Assembly: GCA_037953745.1 (NCBI GenBank)
Contig: JBAKBP010007102.1
Span: 1-64,000 of the forward strand
Source: Lithodes maja
Lineage: Eukaryota; Arthropoda; Malacostraca; Decapoda; Lithodidae
DNA length: 64,000 nt
Reading direction: 5' to 3'
The notes under the pieces are model-generated. The model did not search any database. It was not told where the DNA came from and worked only from the letters and a program-made list of their open reading frames with translations. Positions within the stretch are counted from its first letter, which is position 1, and each line of letters opens with the position of its first letter. Shown here in pieces: positions 10,011-21,065 of the stretch. Made by a program: the position numbers and the translations under genes.

Positions 10011-12960
10011 ATGAATGTAAATGTAGATCCGACCAGAAACAAAAATTTGATTAAAGAACGTTCTGGGAGTTCTAAAACCGCAAATTTAAAGGTTTTCTAT
10101 GCAAACGCTCGTAGCATACGCAATAAATTTTCAGATTTAGAGGAACTAGTGTTTACAGAAAATTATGATGTGATTGGTATAACAGAATCTTGGCTCAATA
10201 CAGAACATAGAGACTTTTTAGCAGAGTATTCACTTCCCGGTTATGTAATGTTTGAGAACAGCCGAATAAATAAAAATGGAGGTAGCGTTTTATTTTATAT
10301 CAAAGAAAGTCTTAAGCCGACCCTTTTGTCAAAACCTCAAATTGTGAACGTCGACACATCTTTTGTGCTAATAAAGAATAATAAAGGTACAGAAATAATA
10401 CTTGCATTAATATACAGACCTCCAGCTCAATCAGTGCAAACTGACCAAGAAATCTATGAACAAATTGCAGATGTAAGTAACTCCCAAGATCCAGTATTTT
10501 TTGGAGACTTTAATTTACCTGTGACCAAGTTGGGCGATACTCTTACTTCACACTCTGGACATGACTTGTATGCGAACTTGCAAGAGAGTTCACTCTATCA
10601 ATTTGTTCGATCGCCGACCCGTGGTAATAATGTTCTTGACCTTGTACTTGCAACAAAAGAAGAGTTAATAGAGAATTTGAATGTCGGAGATGAATTCAGT
10701 AACAGCCACCATCGTACAATAACTTTCACTTTAAAGTTTACTAGTAACGAACCAAATAGCAGCATCTAAAAAGTCCCTAATTTCAAGAAAGCAAACTTTC
10801 ATAAACTTAGAGCTATGTTTAAAGAAACTGACTGGAGCTTTTTAATTAACAATAACAACATAAATACATCTTGGGAATTATTCGAAACCTCTTAAGAGAC
10901 TGAAACTGCACTTATGTGTGGAACACTCACTCTTAAAATTGTATGTATGTATGTATGTTACCTAAAAGCAGTGCAGGACTGCATACCATCGAAAATACGG
11001 CATACAGGCCATAATAATAATCCTAAATGGTTGAATAAAGGTATTTCAAACTGTCTGCTTGCTAAAAAGTTTGCTAATGATAGATTAAAATCCTTACAAA
11101 ATTACGAAGGACGGTTAACATTTGTAGAGCTACGACGCAAAGCCAAAAAGTTAATCAAGCAAAGTAAGAAGACCCTGGAGTTACATGTTGCGAATCAAAG
11201 TAAAACAAACCCAAAAGAATTCTACAGATATATCAGAAAGAAAAAACTAGTTACTTCAACTGTTGGACCGTTAGTCGATGAAAATGGAGAATACACCAAA
11301 GACGAAGTACAAATGAGTAATGCCCTCAATACCTTCTTTGCATCAGTTTTTACAAAGGAAAACCTCAGTGATATCCCTACACCATCGCCGATTCAGATTG
11401 ATAATTCAGATGTTCTAAGCAATATCACCGTTACAGAGAGAGAAGTATTGAATTGTTTAGATATACTCAAGGTAAATAAAACACCTGGACCTGATACAAT
11501 CTCACCTAGAGTCGTAAAGGAAGCTAATGAGGAGCTCTCTAAAACACTGACATTGCTATTCAATATATCCTAGAAGTCGGGAACTATGCCTGATCAGTGG
11601 AAACTAGCCAACGTAACACCGATATTAAAAAAAGGCAGCAAATCCCTACCCAGTAAATATCGTCCAATTAGCTTAACCTCAGTTGTATGTAAAATGCTAG
11701 AAACACTCATAAGAGACAGACTCGTAAATCACTTAGGGGAAAAAAACATACTTTAAGATACTCGACGCGGCTTTCGTAGCAAACGTTCCTGTTTAACAAA
11801 CCTCTTTGACTTCTTCCACGATATCCTCAACCTCTACGATGAGAGAAAAGCTGTAGATATTATATACCTTGATTTTCAAAAGGCCTTTGACAATGTTCCC
11901 CACAAACATTTACTGCTAAAACTAAAAGAGCATGGAATACAAGACGGTGTGTTGACATGGATAGAAAATTGGCTCAGCGACAGAAAGCAAAGAGTAGGCA
12001 TAAACGGTATGGCATCTAAATGGACCAATGTAAGTAGCGGGGTACCCCAGGGATCGGTACTTGGACCAATCCTCTTTCTAATTTACATCAACGACATAGA
12101 TGAGGGTCTCACCTGTACAATCTCAAAATTTGCTGACGATACAAAAATTGCAAATAGCGTACTCTCAAAAGAACAAGTTGAGGACATGCAACACAATCTA
12201 GATAAATTGTCATGTTGGGCCCAAATTTGGCAAATGAGTTTCAATGCGGATAAATGTAACGTACTACATATCGGATACTAAAATGAGAAAGCAAACTATT
12301 TGATGAATGGCACTCAGCTTAAGAATGTAAACAGAGAAACCGATCTGGGAGTAACAATATCGAATAACCTAAAACCTAGTCAACAATGTTCAGAAGTTGT
12401 TAAGAAGGCAAACAAAATAATTGGCATTATACGCAGGTCAACAGAGCATAAATCCAAAGACGTTAGCCTAACGCTTTACAATTCCTTAGTCCGCCCTCTT
12501 CTGGAATACTGCGTTCAATCCTGGTGCCCTTATTACCAAAAAGATATAGACAAGCTAGAACGAGTTCTAGCTTGAGTTAGAGTTACCAAAATTATATCTA
12601 GCCTAAAGAACAAACCATCCGAGGAGCGTCTTAGATAATTAAATCTATATCCTTTAACCCAGTGCAGATTAAGAGGCGACTTAATTCAAGTGTTCAAAAT
12701 CATCAAAGGCATCGACAATATGAAGTTTAGTAAGTACTTCACTATCGACCAATCTAATTACACGCGTGGAAACGCGTGCAAAATTATTGGTAAATCTTTT
12801 AACTCACACGAAGCTAAAAATGTCTTCTTCAATCGAGTTGTCAACTTATAGAATGGGCTTCGCCGAGATGTTTTTGACTGCAGCACCGTTGATTCATTTA
12901 AACTTCGCCTAGAAAAATATCTCGCATCAAACCCGCGACTGACTGCGTTTGTAAATGAAA
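10011..12960 (+). pseudogene. CR1 copy 2 ORF2, multiply disrupted
   Basis: The endonuclease is open to about 10769 with GITESWLN, IYRPP and FFGDFNL (the Asp is present here, unlike copy 1), but the conserved SDH motif has become SHH. After the stop at 10769 come a 63-base insertion, a short open piece to 11573, then the RT in pieces: the catalytic block GVPQGSVLGP and FADDTK lie in the frame 11949-12281. The terminal stop codon is lost (GAATAA to GAAAAA) at the 3' end. Confidence 0.85.
10895..10957 (-). mobile_element. 63-bp insertion with (CATA)n tail, TTA duplication
   Basis: Absent from the matching site in copies 1 and 3. Read on the minus strand it runs from a (CATA)n end to AGTTTCAGTCTCTT. 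It is flanked by TTA on each side, and the other copies have a single TTA there. The same sequence, longer, occupies 63857-64000. It is probably the 3' stub of a SINE or LINE. Confidence 0.75.
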
Positions 12961-13169
12961 AACTTTATTTTATCCTCCCCTCAGTTACTAACCCCTCTGT
13001 CCCCTACTAACTTCCTAATCATGCCACGACATTAGTTCCAGAGCAGTAGTTCCCTTACCCACTCTAAACCACTGTTTGGACACTTGATCCTCAGTGTTTT
13101 GGAGGACAAGCAGCCTAGAAGGATCACTAGATCTGTTGTTGCTTGATTTCCTTTGCACTCCTTTGTACT

Positions 13170-13212
13170 CTCTCACACACACTCTCTCTCTCTCTCTCTG
13201 TCTCTCTCTCAT
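13170..13212. repeat. (TC)n microsatellite at the CR1 tail
   Basis: About 40 bases of CT/TC directly joined to the CR1 copy 2 tail. Confidence 0.85.
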
Positions 13213-13289
13213 ATCTCTATCTCGTACATCCATCTCAAGTTGAAGAAAACGGAGACAGATGTACTGTAGACTTAAGCCGGGCGGATCGT

Positions 13290-13682
13290 GTGGTGGAAGG
13301 AATGAAGGAAGGAAGGAAGGGAGGGAGGAAGGAAGGAAGGAAGGGAGGAAGGCAGGAAGAGAGGAAGGCAGGAAGGGACGAAGGTAGGGAAGGGAGGGAG
13401 GAAGGCAGGTAGGAAGGAAGGGAGGAAGGCAGGTAGGAAGGAAGGAAGGAAGGGAGGGAGGAAGGAAGGGAGGGAGGAAGGAAGGGCGTGAGGAAGGCAG
13501 GTAGGAAGGAAGGGAGGGAGGAAGGCAGGTCGGTAGGGAGGAAGGAATGCAGGTAGGAAGAAAGGAAGGTAGGAAGAAAGGAAAGGAGTGAGGGAGGGGG
13601 GAAGGAAGGGAAGGAGGGAGGGAGGAATGAAGGAAGGAAGGCAGGTAGGAAGCAAGGAAGGAAGGAAGAGAGAGAGAGAGAG
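13290..13682. repeat. GGAA-type polypurine tract of about 390 bp
   Basis: Almost pure A/G on the plus strand, built from GGAAGGAAGGGAGG-like units with rare pyrimidines, ending in (GA)n. The long Pro/Leu/Ser frame on the opposite strand is only a translation of this repeat. Confidence 0.93.
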
Positions 13683-13735
13683 ACGTGGCAGCATAGCTAC
13701 ATAGATATACAGATTACACAGACCTTTTTTGTGCA

Positions 13736-13826
13736 TGAATAAACTAATGAAAGCCTATGATCCTCGCGGGATTCGAACTTGGGACACCACACCCAGAACA
13801 TAAACATCTAACCCATTACTCCACCA
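13736..13826 (-). mobile_element. tRNA-derived SINE head (copy 1)
   Basis: On the minus strand there is a box A-like TGGAGTAATGGG and a box B-like AAGTTCGAATCC spaced as in tRNA genes, followed by a CTTTCATTAGTTTATTCA stretch. The same head and tail occur at 20653-20746 on the plus strand. No proper acceptor stem pairs, so this is a SINE or tRNA pseudogene, not a working tRNA. Confidence 0.75.
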
Positions 13827-14162
13827 AACAAAACGGCTCATCTCCCGTTAAATACGATCATTAGACAGTAAGTAGACCAACACATATATAATAGCTTCCT
13901 TCCCGTCCATTCCACTCTCTCAAACACACACATACAACGGAGTACAAAGGAGTACAAAGGAAATCAAGCAACAACAGATCTAGTGACCCTTCTAGGTTGC
14001 TTGTCCTCCAAAACACTGAGGATCAAGTGTCCAAACAGTGGTTTAGAGTGGGTAAGGGAACATTGGAAAGGGAATTACTGCCCTGGAACTAATGTCCGTG
14101 GCAGGATTAGGAAGTTAGTAGGGGACAGATGGGTTAGTAACTGAGGGGGGGATAAAATAAAG

Positions 14163-17043
14163 TTATTCATTTACAAACGCAGTCAGTCGCGGGTTTGATG
14201 CGAGACATTTGTCTAGGCGGAGTTTAAATGAATCAACGGTGATGCAGTCTATAACGTTTCGGGGAAGCCCATTCCACAAGTTGACAACTCGATTGAAGAA
14301 GAAATTCTTAGATTCGTGTGAGTTAAAAGATTTACCAATAATTTTGCAACCGTTTCCCCGCGTGTAATTAGATTCGTCGATAGTGAAGTACTTACTAGAG
14401 TTCATATTGTCGATGCCTTTGATGATTTTGAACACTTGAATTAAGTCGCCTCTTAATCTGCGCTGGGTTAAAGGAAATAGATTTAATTCTCTAAGACGCT
14501 CTTCGTATGGTTTGTTCTTTAGGCTAGGTATCATTTTGGTAACTCTACGTTGAACTCGTTCTAGCTTGTTTATATCTTTTTGGTAATAAGGGCACCAGGA
14601 TTGAACGCAGTATTCCAGAAGAGGGCGGACTAAGGAATTGTAAAGGGTTAGGATAACTTCTTTGGATTTATGCTCAAATGACCTGCCTATAAAGCCAATT
14701 ATTTTGTTTGCCTTCTTAACAACTTCTGAACATTGTTGACTCGGTTTTAGGTTACTCGATATTGTTACTCCCAGATCGGTTTCTCTGTTTACATTCTTAA
14801 GCTGAGTGCCATTCATCAAATAGTTTGCTTTCTCATTTAGGTATCCGATATGTAGTACTTTACATTTATCCGCATTGAAACTCATTTGCCAAATTTGGGC
14901 CCAACATTACAATTTATCTAGATTGTGTTGCATATCGTCAACTTGTTCTTTTGAGAGTACGCTATTTGCAATTTTTGTATCGTCAGCAAATTTTGAGATT
15001 GTACAGGTGAGACCCTCATCTAGGTCGTTGATGTAAATTAGAAAGAGAATTGGTCCTAGTACCGATCCCTGGGGTACCCCGCTACTTACATTGGTCCATT
15101 TAGATGCCTTACCGTTTATGACTACTCTTTGCTTTCTGTCGCTGAGCCAATTTTCTATCCATTTCAACACACCGTCTTGTATTCCATGCGCTTTTAGTTT
15201 TAGCAGTAAACGTTTGTGGGGAACTTTGTCAAAGGCCTTTTGAAAATCAAGGTATATAATATCTACAGCTTTACTCTCATCGTAGAGGTTGAGGATATCG
15301 TGGAAGAAGTCTAAGAGGTTTGTTAAACAGGAACGTTTTTTACGAAAGCCGTGTTGAGTATCTTTAAGTATGTTATTTTCCTCTAAGTGATTTACGAGTC
15401 GGTCTCGTATGACCGTTTCTAGCATTTTACATACAACTGAGGTTAAGCTAATTGGACGATAGTTACAGGGTAGGGATTTGCTGCTTTTTTTGAATATCGG
15501 TGTTACGTTGGCTAGCTTCCACTGATCGGGCATAGTTCCAGACTGCAAGGATTTATTGAATAGTAATGTCAGTGGTTTGGAGAGCTCATCCTTAGCTTCC
15601 TTTAGAACTCTAGGCGAGATTGTATCAGGTCCAGGCGTTTTATTTACCTTGAGTTTATCTAAACAATTCAAAACTTCTCTCTCTGTAACGGTGATATTGC
15701 TTAGAACATCTGAATTATCAATCTGAATCGGCGATGGTGTAGGGATATCACGGAGGTCTTCTGTTGTAAAAACTGATGCAAAGAAGGTATTGAGGGCATT
15801 ACTCATTTGTACTTCGTCTTTGGTGTATTCTCCATTTTCATCGACTAACGGTCCAATAGTTGATGTAACTACTTTTTTCTTTCTGATATAACTATAGAAT
15901 TCTTTCGGGTTTGTTTTACTTTGATTCGCAATATGTAACTCTAAGGTCTTTTTACTTTGCTTAATTTAACTTTTTGGCTTTGCGTCGTAGCTCTACAAAT
16001 TTCAGCCGTTCTTCGTCATTTTGTGAGGATTTTAATCGATCATTAGCAATTTTTTTAGCAAGCAGGCAGTTTGAAATATCTTTATTCCACCATTTGGGCT
16101 TATTATTATGGCTTGGACGCCGTATTTTCGATGGTATGCAGTCTTGCACTGCTTTTAGGTAAGTGACTTCGAATAACTTCCAAGATGTATTTATGTCGTT
16201 ATTGTGAATTAAAAAGCTCCAGTCAGTTTCTTTAAACATAGCTCTAAGTTTATGGAAGTTTGCTTTCTTGAAATTAGGGACTTTTTCGATGCTACTATTT
16301 GGTTCGTTACTAGTAAACTTTAAAGTGAAAGTTATCGTACGATGGTCGCTGTTACTGAATTCATCACCAACATTCAAATTCTCTATTAATTCTTCTTTTG
16401 TTGCAAGTACAATGTCAAGAAGGTTATTACCACGGGTTGGCGTTCGAACAAATTGATAAAGCGAACTCTCTTGCAAGTTCGTATACAAGTCATGTCCGGA
16501 GTGTGAAGTAAGAGTATCGCCCAACTTGGTCACAGGTAAATTAAATCCGCCAAAAATTACGGTATCTTGTGAGTTACTTACATCTGCAATTTGTTCGTAA
16601 ATTTCTCGGTCAGTTTGCACTGATTGAGCTGGAGGTCTGTATATTAATGCAAGTATTATTTTTGTACCTTTATTATTCTTTATTAGCACAAAAGATGCGT
16701 CGACGTTCACAATTTGAGGTTTTCACAAGAGGGTAGGGTTAAGACTTTCTTTGATATAAAGTAAAACGCCACCTCCATTTCGATTTATTCGGCTTTTCTC
16801 AAACATTACATAACCGGGAAGTGAATACTCTGCTAAAAAGTCTCTATCTTCTGTATTGAGCCAAGATTCTGTTATGCCAATCACATCATAATTTTCTGTA
16901 AACACTAGCTCCTCTAAATCTGAAAATTGATTGCGTATGCTACGAGCGTTTGCATAGAAAACCTTTAAATTTGTTATTTTAGAACTCACGGAACGCTCTT
17001 TAATAATATTTTTGGTTCTTGTCGGATCTACATTTATGTTCAT
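14163..17043 (-). pseudogene. CR1 copy 3 ORF2: endonuclease-RT with few lesions
   Basis: Endonuclease motifs: GITESWLN, GGVLLYIKE, IYRPP, SNSDHRT; the GDFN motif reads GGFN. RT motifs: NYRPISLTS, LDFQKAFDKVPH, GVPQGSVLGPILF, FADDTK. The lesions visible are a frameshift near 16715, a frameshift near 15963, and a single nonsense change near 14906 (Ser TCA to TAA) just after the catalytic YxDD-equivalent block. The C-terminus ends normally with PRLTAFVNE. This is the least damaged full-length ORF2 here. Confidence 0.88.
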
Positions 17044-17126
17044 GGCTGTCCTCGGTCCTCGCTGTCTTCGGTCCTTATCGCTGGTGGTCCTCGGTTGCCT
17101 CTGGTTTTTTCTTGGCGTTGGATGAT

Positions 17127-18242
17127 TTATGTCACTGCTGCTTCTACTCGGATGGCGTTTTTTGATCCATGGCTGCGGACTGCTTCGTGTAGGAGACGAC
17201 CCATGCGTGCTGAACCCACAGGGTTTAGAGGAGTGCCATCCTTGCGGAACAGAGTAGCCTGGTTGTAGAAGTTGTCCCAGAGGTTGATGAATTCAACTTC
17301 TTCCCTCAGACACAAATATTTTAGTCGGCTATTTGTGCTGAAGGCCTTGTCGTAGAATTTGTCAGGTGCGTCGATCTTGGGGAGAATGCCGGAGATGATG
17401 ATATTCCTTGACTTGTTTTTGTAGTGCTGGATCATCTTGCGATATTTCTCCATCAACTCTTCGGATCTGGTGCGCATGACGTCATTTGAACCAGCATGGA
17501 TGACAAAAAGGGTATTTTCATTTGCATCCTTTGTGGTATCTTCGAAGGCTTCCACAATGTCGTCCAGTCCAGCTCCTGGGATGCAAAATCTTTTTCGTTG
17601 ATTTGGGACTCTGTCGCAGAACTCTTCGACCTGTCCTCGTAGGATGGAATCCCCAACAAGCCTGGTCTCCTCTGGTTCATCTTCCATCTCTACCAATATC
17701 TCAAATCTGTTTGACATTGTGACTGGTAGACGAGACCTTTTCTGCGTTGGCCGTGCACCGTTCCTCACTGGTGTAAATCCGGAAACCTGTGGTGGCGGGA
17801 CTCTACGTACAGGTCGGGGAGAGGAGTGGTTAGAACGGGGGCGAGGGGTTGGTACTGTTCGTGCTAGCAGGCTTCTTGCAAGAGGAGTGGGGGAGAGACT
17901 AAGGTGAACAGGGCGGCTGTCCTGGTTTGATGTCGGCTCAGGTTCGTCAGAAGCATCTGCTGCAGTGTCTACTGCAGGTGTTGGATTGTTGGCAGATGAC
18001 GTTGGGGCGGTGGTGGATGCTGGAGTTGAAACAATTGGAGTTAGTGATACTCCAACGTTGAGTGTTACAAACTCTTGGAGTGATTCCAGCTTCCTGGTGA
18101 GGGCGTTGATCTTGTTGTGGGCTTCATCCAATTTTGCTGTCAAATCCTCTCGTTGCTGGCAGAGTCGGCAGACTTGTGGATCGACAGGAGCAAACATGGA
18201 AGCACCAAACCTACCGGCGCAGTTCGTACAGGCACGAGGCAT
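17127..18242 (-). CDS. CR1 ORF1 protein, subfamily variant with His-less esterase
   Basis: Intact frame of 371 codons from the shared ATG (CACCATGCCTCG context). The zinc finger (CTNC, CRLC) and coiled coil match copy 1. The linker is longer and Pro/Arg/Ser-rich (residues about 85-170). The esterase domain keeps block I VGDS and block III GSND. Block V reads DGTPLN where the family has DGxHLN, so the catalytic histidine is replaced by proline and hydrolase activity is doubtful. The protein differs from copy 1 by far more than ORF2 does, suggesting faster change or recombination of ORF1. Confidence 0.87.
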   Translation of the reverse strand: MPRACTNCAGRFGASMFAPVDPQVCRLCQQREDLTAKLDEAHNKINALTRKLESLQEFVTLNVGVSLTPIVSTPASTTAPTSSANNPTPAVDTAADASDEPEPTSNQDSRPVHLSLSPTPLARSLLARTVPTPRPRSNHSSPRPVRRVPPPQVSGFTPVRNGARPTQKRSRLPVTMSNRFEILVEMEDEPEETRLVGDSILRGQVEEFCDRVPNQRKRFCIPGAGLDDIVEAFEDTTKDANENTLFVIHAGSNDVMRTRSEELMEKYRKMIQHYKNKSRNIIISGILPKIDAPDKFYDKAFSTNSRLKYLCLREEVEFINLWDNFYNQATLFRKDGTPLNPVGSARMGRLLHEAVRSHGSKNAIRVEAAVT

Positions 18243-18364
18243 GGTGACGATCACTTTCTTCAGATCACTTCACTCACTTAAAAACACTTAACTCACTTTA
18301 AAAACACTAAACTCACTTTAAAAACACTAAACTCCCTTCAGGTCGCTTCACTTACTTAAATAGG

Positions 18365-19110
18365 CCTAAACGAAAACAAAAATGTTGAAATACACACAAA
18401 TAGGTTATCAGCGGTGATAGCCTAACCGAAAATTAAAACAAAACTAAATTAAATTTGAATACGCAGTGATAGCTGAACCGAAAACAATTTTATGTTTATT
18501 TAAACAGAAATAGGCCACCAGGGGTTATAGCCTAACCTAACCGAAAACAAAAATTATGAAATAACGGTAAGCAGAAATAGGCCACCAGCGGTGATAGCCT
18601 AACTGAAAATTTAAAAATTGAAGTACGCAGAAATAGGCCACCAGGGATGATAGCCTAGACTAACCGAAAACAAAAATAACTGAAAACCAAAATTATGAAA
18701 TACCGGTACGCAGAAATAGGCCACCAGCGGTGATAGCCTAGACTAACCGAAAACAAAAATAACCGAAAACAAAAATTATGAAATACCGGTACGCAGAAAT
18801 AGGCCACCAGCGGTGATAGCCTAACTGAAAATTTAAAAATTGAAGTACGCAGAAATAGGCTACCAGGGATGATAGCCTAGACTAACCGAAAACAAAAATA
18901 ACCGAAAACAAAAATTATGAAATACCGGTACGCAGAAATAGGCCACCAGCGGTGATAGCCTAACTGAAAATTTTAAAATTGAAGTACCGTACGCAGAAAT
19001 AGGCCACCAGGGATGATAGCCTAGACTAACCGAAAACAAAAATAACCATAAACAAAAAAGTATGAAATATGCAGAAGTAGGCTACCAGGGGTGGTAACCT
19101 ACCTAAAAAA
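18365..19110 (-). promoter_or_regulatory. Expanded CR1 5' UTR monomer array (about 10 units)
   Basis: Roughly ten repeats of the monomer, here seen as GCAGAAATAGGCCACCAG..GTGATAGCCTAAC on the plus strand. Two unit types (CAGCGG and CAGGGA variants) tend to alternate, giving a higher-order repeat of about 140 bases. Copies 1 and 2 have about four units. Monomer number therefore varies between insertions. A promoter role is inferred from position. Confidence 0.65.
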
Positions 19111-19664
19111 GCAAAACAAATATATATATATATATATAATAGAATATGTGACTAAATATACAATTCACCAAATAGAGATTATATAAAAATAAAGTGTAAC
19201 TGCACACAAGGGGTTAATATACTGTATCAACAGATGGCGCTGGTGTCACTGTAGGCTAGTCAAGCAAGATTATATTTAGATAAACAAAGTTATCAGTCAA
19301 AGGTTAATACAAGATCATGCAAGCAACAACTAAAATTACAGATATATATAGCTACAGTAGGATACTGAATACGATACCTACTAGAGTTAATAAGAAAATA
19401 CAAAGCTAGGTCGATTAGAGGTGCGCGTGCGTCGTCTGCTACAAGCTAGGATAACAAATGTAAACAACAATGTTTATCAGTCAGAAAAGCAATACAATAA
19501 CATGCACGGCAACTACAGAACTATGTGGAGGTTAAACAAGCACTTAACTACTGTTCATACAATGAATAAAGGGAATTGGGATATGAAATACTCAAATTAG
19601 GATCGAGTTTTCTCAGTGGCGATGCGGAGCTGTTGGCGATGCTAAAGCCGGCGGGTGAAAATGA

Positions 19665-19885
19665 CACACACACACACACACACAACCATACACACAAACA
19701 GGTAATCCTACATGTCAGGTTCACACACACACACAGACAGACACACACACACAGCCATACATACACACACACGCAAAAACAGGCAGACAGACACACACAC
19801 AGACAGATAGACAGACACACACACATACAGACACACAGACATAGACACACACATAGACACACACACACACACACACACACAGACA
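19665..19885. repeat. (CA)n / (CAGA)n microsatellite
   Basis: Long CA-rich simple repeat with CAGACAGA and CATA interruptions. Frames of Cys/Val or Thr/His across it are artefacts. Confidence 0.93.
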
Positions 19886-20030
19886 CATACAGATAATTCT
19901 ACACATGAGGTTTGGCACATCAAAGCCACATAGATCACTCAACCTATCCAGTAAATGGAAGGTGTAGTGGTGGACAGATGATGCTACACCGGGAGCAACT
20001 ATTTTTATTCATATTTTATTCTCGTACAAA

Positions 20031-20376
20031 TTATAGGAAATGGGTAGTTTTTCTGTTTTTCCTAATTTTTAGCCCCATTAGTTTGCAGATTTTAAGGGGT
20101 TTGCTCCATTAGTTTGGCGATTTTCAGACCTTTCGTTCCATTTCTTTGTCAATATTAAGACTTTTGGTGTTATTTAGGTATCAATTTTTTCCTGGGCAGC
20201 GATAGTGAGCCTGTAATTTACGAGGATCCTCTATCTAAAAATGTACAAATATATCTTGAAGGAGGGTCTTGGGCGGGTTTTTTTTATAAACTTAATTCAT
20301 GTCTGGGGAGGAAACTAAAACAAATTAGAGAAAAGATACACAAATTAGCAAATAAATACGCCCATCCCCCTCTTAA
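20031..20376 (-). mobile_element. TTAA-flanked MITE, family T1 (copy c)
   Basis: Left edge TTATAGGAAATGGG, right edge CCCCCTCTTAA. The interior carries the family core (GGGCAGCGATAGTGAGCCTGTAATTTACGAGG, here described in part) and aligns along its length with the 30143 copy in reverse. It encodes no protein. The 270 bases that follow are AT-rich with nothing recognised. Confidence 0.75.
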
Positions 20377-20652
20377 CTCTTTCGTAATCTACGGTATATA
20401 TCAGGCCTCACGTGGTTCATAGTTTGGACAATCTCACTACAAAATGTCTGCAAGATATGAATAATTCCTACGGTTATCACTCCCGTTAGAGGCTGCCTAT
20501 CAATAAGCTATGCACATTTAAATTGTAGAGAGACCGTAAAACCCAATTAACCGATCTTCATACCCATAACAGCCGCATTAATTTCCACATCATATTACTT
20601 CAATTACACTTCAACTCTTCTATGACTCAAGAATCTTAAGAATTTTAACTGT

Positions 20653-20746
20653 GTTGGTGGTGTAATGGTTTAAATGCTTATGTTCTGGGTGTGGTGTCCC
20701 GAGTTCGAATCCCGGGAGGACTGTATGCTTTCATTAGTTTATTCAA
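20653..20746 (+). mobile_element. tRNA-derived SINE head (copy 2)
   Basis: Box A-like TGGTGTAATGG and box B GAGTTCGAATCC lie about 33 bases apart, matching RNA polymerase III promoter layout. The sequence then reads CTTTCATTAGTTTATTCA as in the 13736 copy. It looks like a SINE family with a conserved tRNA-related head. The cloverleaf does not close, so it is not a functional tRNA. Confidence 0.75.
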
Positions 20747-20777
20747 GTACATTCGGGTTTGTAATTGATGATTAATG

Positions 20778-21011
20778 TTAACCCTCTCACGTTCTTGACG
20801 CAATTTTGAGCCTATTGGGAATACTTTAAAGCCTTTGTTACCATCAGGGGTATTTAGAAACTTTTAGTTTAGTTACTTCAACCTCTGCAGTTGTCTTTGA
20901 GTTAGCTGTGGGCAGAAAACTAATTTTGGAGAGGTAATTATAAGAGTGAGAGAACTCTATTTCTTATTGCTAAGCTGGCAACTCTGCGTCATAAAAACGT
21001 GAAAGGGTTAA
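20778..21011. mobile_element. TTAA-flanked MITE, family T2 (copy a)
   Basis: Ends are TTAACCCTCTCACGTTCTTG and, in inverted form, TTAACCCTTTCACGTTTTTA; both edges are TTAA. The interior is non-coding. A near-identical element lies at 45754-45959. A CCCT start with TTAA duplications is the piggyBac pattern, so this is probably a non-autonomous piggyBac-type element. Confidence 0.82.
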
Positions 21012-21021
21012 ACACATGATG

Positions 21022-21023
<2 letters not shown>

Positions 21024-21062
<39 letters not shown>
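21024..21062. repeat. (TA)n microsatellite
   Basis: About 40 bases of TA next to the direct repeat that follows. Confidence 0.9.

Positions 21063-21063
<1 letters not shown>

Positions 21064-21065
<2 letters not shown>

Larger units (their letters stand above)
7906..13170 (+). mobile_element. CR1-type LINE, full-length but decayed (CR1 copy 2)
   Basis: Same element and orientation as copy 1, starting at the same GCTACCGCCAGACG and ending in a CCTTTGTACT tail at 13170. It lost roughly 440 bases inside ORF1, carries many stops and frameshifts in ORF2, and has a 63-base foreign insertion at 10895. It is older or under less constraint than copies 3 and 4. Confidence 0.9.
13939..19410 (-). mobile_element. 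CR1-type LINE, full length, minus strand (CR1 copy 3)
   Basis: The tail (AGTACAAAGG units) is at the left and the 5' UTR at the right. The order is the same as copies 1 and 2, but ORF1 has a longer, different linker and esterase part, so this is a related subfamily. The 5' UTR monomer array is much longer. The 5' end is set where homology to copy 1 is lost, around 19400. Copies 2 and 3 meet tail to tail across 770 bases. Confidence 0.9.

Noticed and set aside
13272..13736. 154-codon Leu/Pro/Ser-rich frame on the minus strand
   Set aside because: It is a direct reading of the GGAAGG purine repeat and changes with every indel; not a gene.
19548..19942. Several Cys/Val- and Thr/His-rich frames
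   Set aside because: Shadows of the CA microsatellite.
20653..20746. Functional tRNA gene
   Set aside because: Box A and B are present but no acceptor or anticodon stem closes, and a second copy shares the 3' unique tail, so it is a SINE.
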